A stretch of DNA of 64,000 bases from positions 62,001 to 126,000 of the forward strand of contig JAENXC010000010.1 of NCBI GenBank assembly GCA_016649715.1, in the 5' to 3' direction. Positions 60,887 to 64,000 of this stretch are shown here, in pieces. The notes beneath the pieces are model-generated. The model had not been told where the DNA came from. It saw only the letters and a list, made by a program, of their open reading frames with translations, and did no database searches. Both the position numbers and the translations under genes were made by a program. Within the stretch, counting starts at the first letter, position 1. Each line of letters opens with the position of its first letter. The DNA comes from Flavobacteriaceae bacterium (GTDB lineage Bacteria; Bacteroidota; Bacteroidia; Flavobacteriales; Flavobacteriaceae).

Positions 60887-61837
60887 CTATTTTTTTATGG
60901 AAATACTTTCGTAATAATCCTTAGGCGGTAAAACTGTAATCTCCACCCGCCTGTTTTGGTGTTTATTTTGTGGGGAATCGTTGGGAATGCGGGGTTTGCT
61001 TTCGCCGTAAGGTTTAATTTCATAATCGTATAAAGCATTTTCGCCAAAAATCTCCATCAATCGTTCCTTTACCGAAATACATCTATTTTCCGAAAGCTGC
61101 ATATTCGTTATTTCAGAGCCATCGCTATCCGTATGGCCTTCAATCAAGATTGTAGCTTTATCTACTTTTTTGATTATTTCGGTAAGAGAATCGAGACTTT
61201 TTTTAGCGGTTTCTTTCAAGTCGTATTTGGCAACATCAAATAAAACGTCTGCATTTATGGTAAGTTTTATCACGCTATTGATGGCGCCAATTGCATCAAT
61301 ATCGGCCCCAGCACTGATGCTTCTGCAAAGGTCCCGAAGATCGGTAATTCGAAGAAAATAGAAAACGGTTTCACCGTCAATTCCTTCCTTGCTTAAATCT
61401 ATGGAAGACTTTCCGCCTGCTATTTTTCCAGCATATACCCAATCGATGCCATTTTGTGAAATTTCTACTTTTGCAGCTTCTTTGGACGGTCCCACTTCAA
61501 ATATATAAAGATCGTCGCCGGGCAGGTTCATAAAACCGTTGTCTGTAAATTCAACAGTTAAACTTCCGCCACAACCCAACGAAAGAAAATTTGGGGTTTG
61601 GTAATTTTTGTAGTTTGGTTCGTGAAGGCATTGCACACTATCTCTATATTTTTGAATGGGCGCGGGCGATCCGACCTTATATTCAATTAGTTTATCGGCA
61701 AATGAAATCTTTCCCAAGGGAAGATAGATGGATTCGTATCTGTCAATCCTGTATAATTTTCCCGTTCCTTTTTGGGCGAAAAGAAAACCTTCCGAAACAA
61801 AAAGCACTATAAAAAGTAGAAGTACGGAACGAAGCAT
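60887..61837 (-). CDS. OmpA-family C-terminal domain protein
   Basis: With the ATG at 61837 the protein has 316 residues and a signal peptide (MLRSVLLLFIVLFVSEG...). The N-terminal part (about 20-200) is a beta-rich secreted domain (LGCGGSLTVEFTDNGF, LYIFEVGP). The C-terminal OmpA domain (about 215-310) has IEGHTDSDGSEITNMQLSEN and NRRVEITVLPP, the peptidoglycan-binding core with the essential Asp and Arg. It tethers the outer membrane to peptidoglycan or carries another domain there. Confidence 0.88.
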   Translation of the reverse strand: MLRSVLLLFIVLFVSEGFLFAQKGTGKLYRIDRYESIYLPLGKISFADKLIEYKVGSPAPIQKYRDSVQCLHEPNYKNYQTPNFLSLGCGGSLTVEFTDNGFMNLPGDDLYIFEVGPSKEAAKVEISQNGIDWVYAGKIAGGKSSIDLSKEGIDGETVFYFLRITDLRDLCRSISAGADIDAIGAINSVIKLTINADVLFDVAKYDLKETAKKSLDSLTEIIKKVDKATILIEGHTDSDGSEITNMQLSENRCISVKERLMEIFGENALYDYEIKPYGESKPRIPNDSPQNKHQNRRVEITVLPPKDYYESISIKK

Positions 61838-61890
61838 TCGTCTATTTTTAACGAAGATAATCAAACTTCTTTAGCTGAAGTTTTCACATA

Positions 61891-61922
61891 AAAAAACCGC
61901 CTCATTGCTGAAGCGGTTTTTA
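61891..61922 (-). terminator. terminator of the infC-rpmI-rplT operon
   Basis: On the minus strand AAAACCGC and GCGGTTTT pair around TTCAGCAATGAG, followed by a T run, 24 bases after the rplT stop. Confidence 0.85.
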
Positions 61923-61945
61923 GGCGAAATAATATAGTTAATGTC

Positions 61946-62290
61946 TTATTTTACTTTGTTTACGATTGCGGCAAAAGCCTCTGGGTGGTTCATAGCCAAA
62001 TCTGCCAAAACCTTACGGTTAAGTTCGATTCCACTATTTTTCATACTTCCCATAAATTGAGAATAAGACATTCCATGCTGTCTTGCACCCGCGTTGATAC
62101 GGGTAATCCATAAGGATCTGAAATTTCTCTTTTTGGTACGACGGTCACGGTATGAATAAAGCATTGCTTTGTCCACAGCGTTTTTAGCAACTGTCCATAC
62201 GTTTTTACGTCTTCCAAAGAAACCTTTGGCTTGTTTAAGAACCTTTTTTCGGCGGGCTCTCTTCGCAACTGAATTTACTGATCTAGGCAT
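61946..62290 (-). CDS. rplT: 50S ribosomal protein L20
   Basis: The 114-residue protein begins [20 protein letters not shown] and contains [20 protein letters not shown] and [21 protein letters not shown], the L20 signature. L20 is needed early in 50S assembly and in other bacteria represses its own operon. It is the last gene of infC-rpmI-rplT. Confidence 0.97.
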   Translation of the reverse strand: MPRSVNSVAKRARRKKVLKQAKGFFGRRKNVWTVAKNAVDKAMLYSYRDRRTKKRNFRSLWITRINAGARQHGMSYSQFMGSMKNSGIELNRKVLADLAMNHPEAFAAIVNKVK

Positions 62291-62324
62291 AATTTTGTTT
62301 TTTTTTGTAGTAGGCGATTCGCAA

Positions 62325-62356
62325 ACACTGATTACTGATCACTGAATACTGAATAC
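62325..62356. repeat. ACTGAATACTGA-type direct repeats between rpmI and rplT
   Basis: ACACTGATTACTGATC and ACTGAATACTGAATAC lie in tandem within the operon, in the 123-base gap between rpmI and rplT. They are relatives of the run at 45852 (reverse orientation). Confidence 0.6.
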
Positions 62357-62413
62357 TTTTTTTTGGGCACTACTCCAGGGTTTAAATGAATTGTTTTAAC
62401 CGGTTAAGCTTTA

Positions 62414-62611
62414 TTACTTCAATCGAAGCATTTGCTTAACATTGCTTTCGTCGGCCTTGTCAACCAACCCATCATGGGTCAGGGCAAGTTTGCGTTTTTT
62501 GCTTTTCTTTGTTAAGATATGGCTTTTAAACGCATGCTTTCTTTTGATTTTACCTGTACCTGTAAGCTTAAAACGCTTTTTGGCACTGGATTTTGTTTTT
62601 TGTTTCGGCAT
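62414..62611 (-). CDS. rpmI: 50S ribosomal protein L35
   Basis: The 65-residue protein begins [20 protein letters not shown] and contains [15 protein letters not shown] and [16 protein letters not shown], the L35 signature. It sits between infC and rplT, the conserved order. The gap to rplT contains dispersed repeats but no terminator. Confidence 0.97.
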   Translation of the reverse strand: MPKQKTKSSAKKRFKLTGTGKIKRKHAFKSHILTKKSKKRKLALTHDGLVDKADESNVKQMLRLK

Positions 62612-62709
62612 GTTTCCTATTATTAATTATTACTTCGCTTTATTGTATTCTTCAGTTACTGAAAGCAAATGAAGGATTTTTTATTTTTTTACTGAACTCT
62701 GAATATGGA

Positions 62710-63264
62710 TTACTTCTTTTTAGGTGCGATGAACATAATCATTCGCTTGCCTTCTAATTTTGGCATTTGCTCCACTTTTCCGAATTCCTCAAGATCTCTG
62801 GCAAGACGCAAAAGTAAAATTTCACCTTGGTCTTTATAGATTATTGAGCGGCCTTTAAAGAAAACATATGCTTTCAATTTTGAACCTTCCTGCAAAAACT
62901 TTTCGCCGTGTTTCTTTTTAAAATCGTAATCGTGGTCGTCCGTATTTGGACCAAACCTGATTTCCTTAATGGTAACCTTGGTTGCTTTTGCCTTTAGGAC
63001 TTTCTCACGTTTTTTCTGTTCGTAAACAAACTTTTTATAGTCTATTACTTTACAAACGGGAGGGATTGCATTTGGTGAAATTTCCACGAGATCGAGTTCT
63101 TGCTCTTCGGCAATTTCACGCGCTTTTTTTAAAGGATAAACTCCTATTTCAACATTGTCTCCTACAAGTCGTACTTCTTCAGCACGAATCTTTCCATTGA
63201 TTCTGTGTTGATCTTCCTTAATTACCCTTGCAGGGCCTCTACTTCTTTTTCTTCGTATTGCTAT
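62710..63264 (-). CDS. infC: translation initiation factor IF-3, probable AUA start
   Basis: The 184-residue factor keeps ribosomal subunits apart and proofreads start-codon pairing. Conserved blocks are [53 protein letters not shown] and [18 protein letters not shown] start at the first ATG (63087) would remove about 59 conserved residues. The frame upstream reads ATA GCA ATA CGA AGA, matching the usual MAIRRKR start of Flavobacteria, so ATA at 63262-63264 is the likely start. IF-3 genes are known to use rare start codons (AUU in E. coli) for autoregulation. It begins 15 bases after thrS. Confidence 0.93.
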   Translation of the reverse strand: MAIRRKRSRGPARVIKEDQHRINGKIRAEEVRLVGDNVEIGVYPLKKAREIAEEQELDLVEISPNAIPPVCKVIDYKKFVYEQKKREKVLKAKATKVTIKEIRFGPNTDDHDYDFKKKHGEKFLQEGSKLKAYVFFKGRSIIYKDQGEILLLRLARDLEEFGKVEQMPKLEGKRMIMFIAPKKK

Positions 63265-63279
63265 GGCTAAAATATTTAG

Positions 63280-64000
63280 TTAAACGTTAAATTCTTTTAA
63301 TTCTTCTTTTACTGCTTGTTGAATCAATTCTGAAAAGGCTTTTGGCGTCATTGTACCCAAATCGCCTTCGCCGTGTTTACGCACAGAAACTGTTCCATCT
63401 TTTTCTTCCTGCTCCCCAACAATCAACATATACGGGATTTTGTTCATTTCGGCCTCCCTTATTTTCTTGCCAATCGTCTCGTTCCTGTTGTCAACAAGGG
63501 CGCGAATTTCGTCATTTTCAAGCAAATCTAAAACTTTTTGGGAGTATTTTTCATATTTTTCACTCAATGACAAAATACTAACCTGCTCCGGCATTAGCCA
63601 CAATGGGAAGTTTCCGCCTGTGTGCTCCAAAAGAATTGCCACAAAACGTTCCATACTGCCAAACGGTGCGCGGTGAATCATTACAGGGCGGTGTGTTTCG
63701 TTATCACTGCCTTTGTACTCCAATTCAAAGCGTTCAGGAAGGTTGTAATCTACTTGAATGGTGCCCAATTGCCAGCTTCTTCCAAGCGCGTCTTTCACCA
63801 TAAAATCCAATTTTGGACCGTAAAAGGCAGCTTCGCCGTATTCAATTTTATAATCAAGTCCTTTAGATTCCGCAGCGTTGATAATCGCTTTTTCAGCTTT
63901 CTCCCAATTTTCAAGACTTCCTATATATTTTTCTGGTTTTTCTGGATCGCGCAATGAAACTTGGGTATAAAAATTTTCAAAACCCAAAGAGCCGAAAACG
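63280..64000 (-). CDS. thrS: threonyl-tRNA synthetase, C-terminal part (cut by window edge)
   Basis: About 240 residues are visible to the edge. The class II catalytic core ends with [21 protein letters not shown] and contains [12 protein letters not shown] (motif 3 region). The anticodon-binding domain follows ([15 protein letters not shown] to the end EELKEFNV). The frame stays open to position 64000, so the start lies outside. It charges tRNA-Thr and heads the infC-rpmI-rplT operon. Confidence 0.95.
   Translation of the reverse strand, partial: VFGSLGFENFYTQVSLRDPEKPEKYIGSLENWEKAEKAIINAAESKGLDYKIEYGEAAFYGPKLDFMVKDALGRSWQLGTIQVDYNLPERFELEYKGSDNETHRPVMIHRAPFGSMERFVAILLEHTGGNFPLWLMPEQVSILSLSEKYEKYSQKVLDLLENDEIRALVDNRNETIGKKIREAEMNKIPYMLIVGEQEEKDGTVSVRKHGEGDLGTMTPKAFSELIQQAVKEELKEFNV

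Overview
The window looks like chromosomal DNA of a member of the Flavobacteriaceae (Bacteroidota). The evidence is a secreted protein with a type IX secretion C-terminal sorting domain, many Bacteroidota-type lipoproteins and DUF families (DUF2911, DUF4199, DUF4252), a fused alpha/beta 2-oxoacid dehydrogenase E1, a carbamoyl-phosphate synthase large subunit without its C-terminal regulatory domain, promoters of the form TTG-N19-TAnnTTTG, and few Shine-Dalgarno sequences. I would not name a genus from this alone. Neighbouring co-directional genes often overlap as TAATG or TGATG (4836, 25212, 26243, 34002, 37740).

Layout. 1-8.2 kb: a partial SRPBCC gene, a DUF2911 protein, an ECF sigma / membrane protein / Spy-like cluster, an ABC exporter overlapping a phosphohexomutase, a glycosyltransferase and DUF4199. 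8.3-17.7 kb: ribosomal proteins L31 (type B) and L34 (L34 is very short), a GlmU-like enzyme, a peptide-type binding lipoprotein next to a four-helix-bundle gene flanked by inverted repeats, MtaB, a GNAT-like protein, a hydrolase, a lytic transglycosylase and a thioredoxin-like protein. 17.7-24.3 kb: carB, a T9SS cargo with a copper-less cupredoxin fold, an outer-membrane barrel protein and rmuC. 24.4-30.7 kb: a vitamin B12 uptake locus, with BtuCDF-type ABC genes on the minus strand and, divergently, a cobalamin riboswitch followed by a BtuB-like receptor and a BtuG-like surface propeller. 30.7-36.5 kb: an S41 protease, a second ECF sigma operon with two DUF4252 proteins, purB, and a 38-residue Q/N-rich gene with its own promoter and terminator. 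37.3-44.4 kb: menaquinone genes (thioesterase, menF, menD, menB) mixed with a CvfB-like RNA-binding protein and a C1 peptidase.

44.4-49.7 kb is an accessory island. It holds an AT-rich leucine-rich-repeat membrane protein wedged between menB and a diverged second copy of the menB 3' end, a SAM methyltransferase, fifteen 21-bp tandem repeats, and a DNA adenine methylase paired with a ParB-like protein (candidate defence or modification module).

49.8-54.2 kb: asnB and the E1 dehydrogenase. Between them the minus strand carries what looks like a complete transcription attenuator for asnB: a 13-residue leader peptide with four consecutive Asn codons followed by Gln, enclosed by a long stem, then an intrinsic terminator just before asnB. 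I consider this the most notable undescribed element. 54.2-64 kb: a fasciclin lipoprotein, a LysM protein, a MoxR/VWA pair, a hydrolase-OsmC fusion broken by a frameshift, Cu/Zn superoxide dismutase, an OmpA protein, and the thrS-infC-rpmI-rplT operon, in which infC appears to start at AUA.

Several short repeat families (a 20-bp CCTGCC palindrome, ACTGAATACTGA-type runs, a CACGAATA inverted repeat, and a repeat inserted inside the phosphohexomutase gene) are scattered through the window. No tRNA, rRNA, CRISPR array or transposase gene was recognised.
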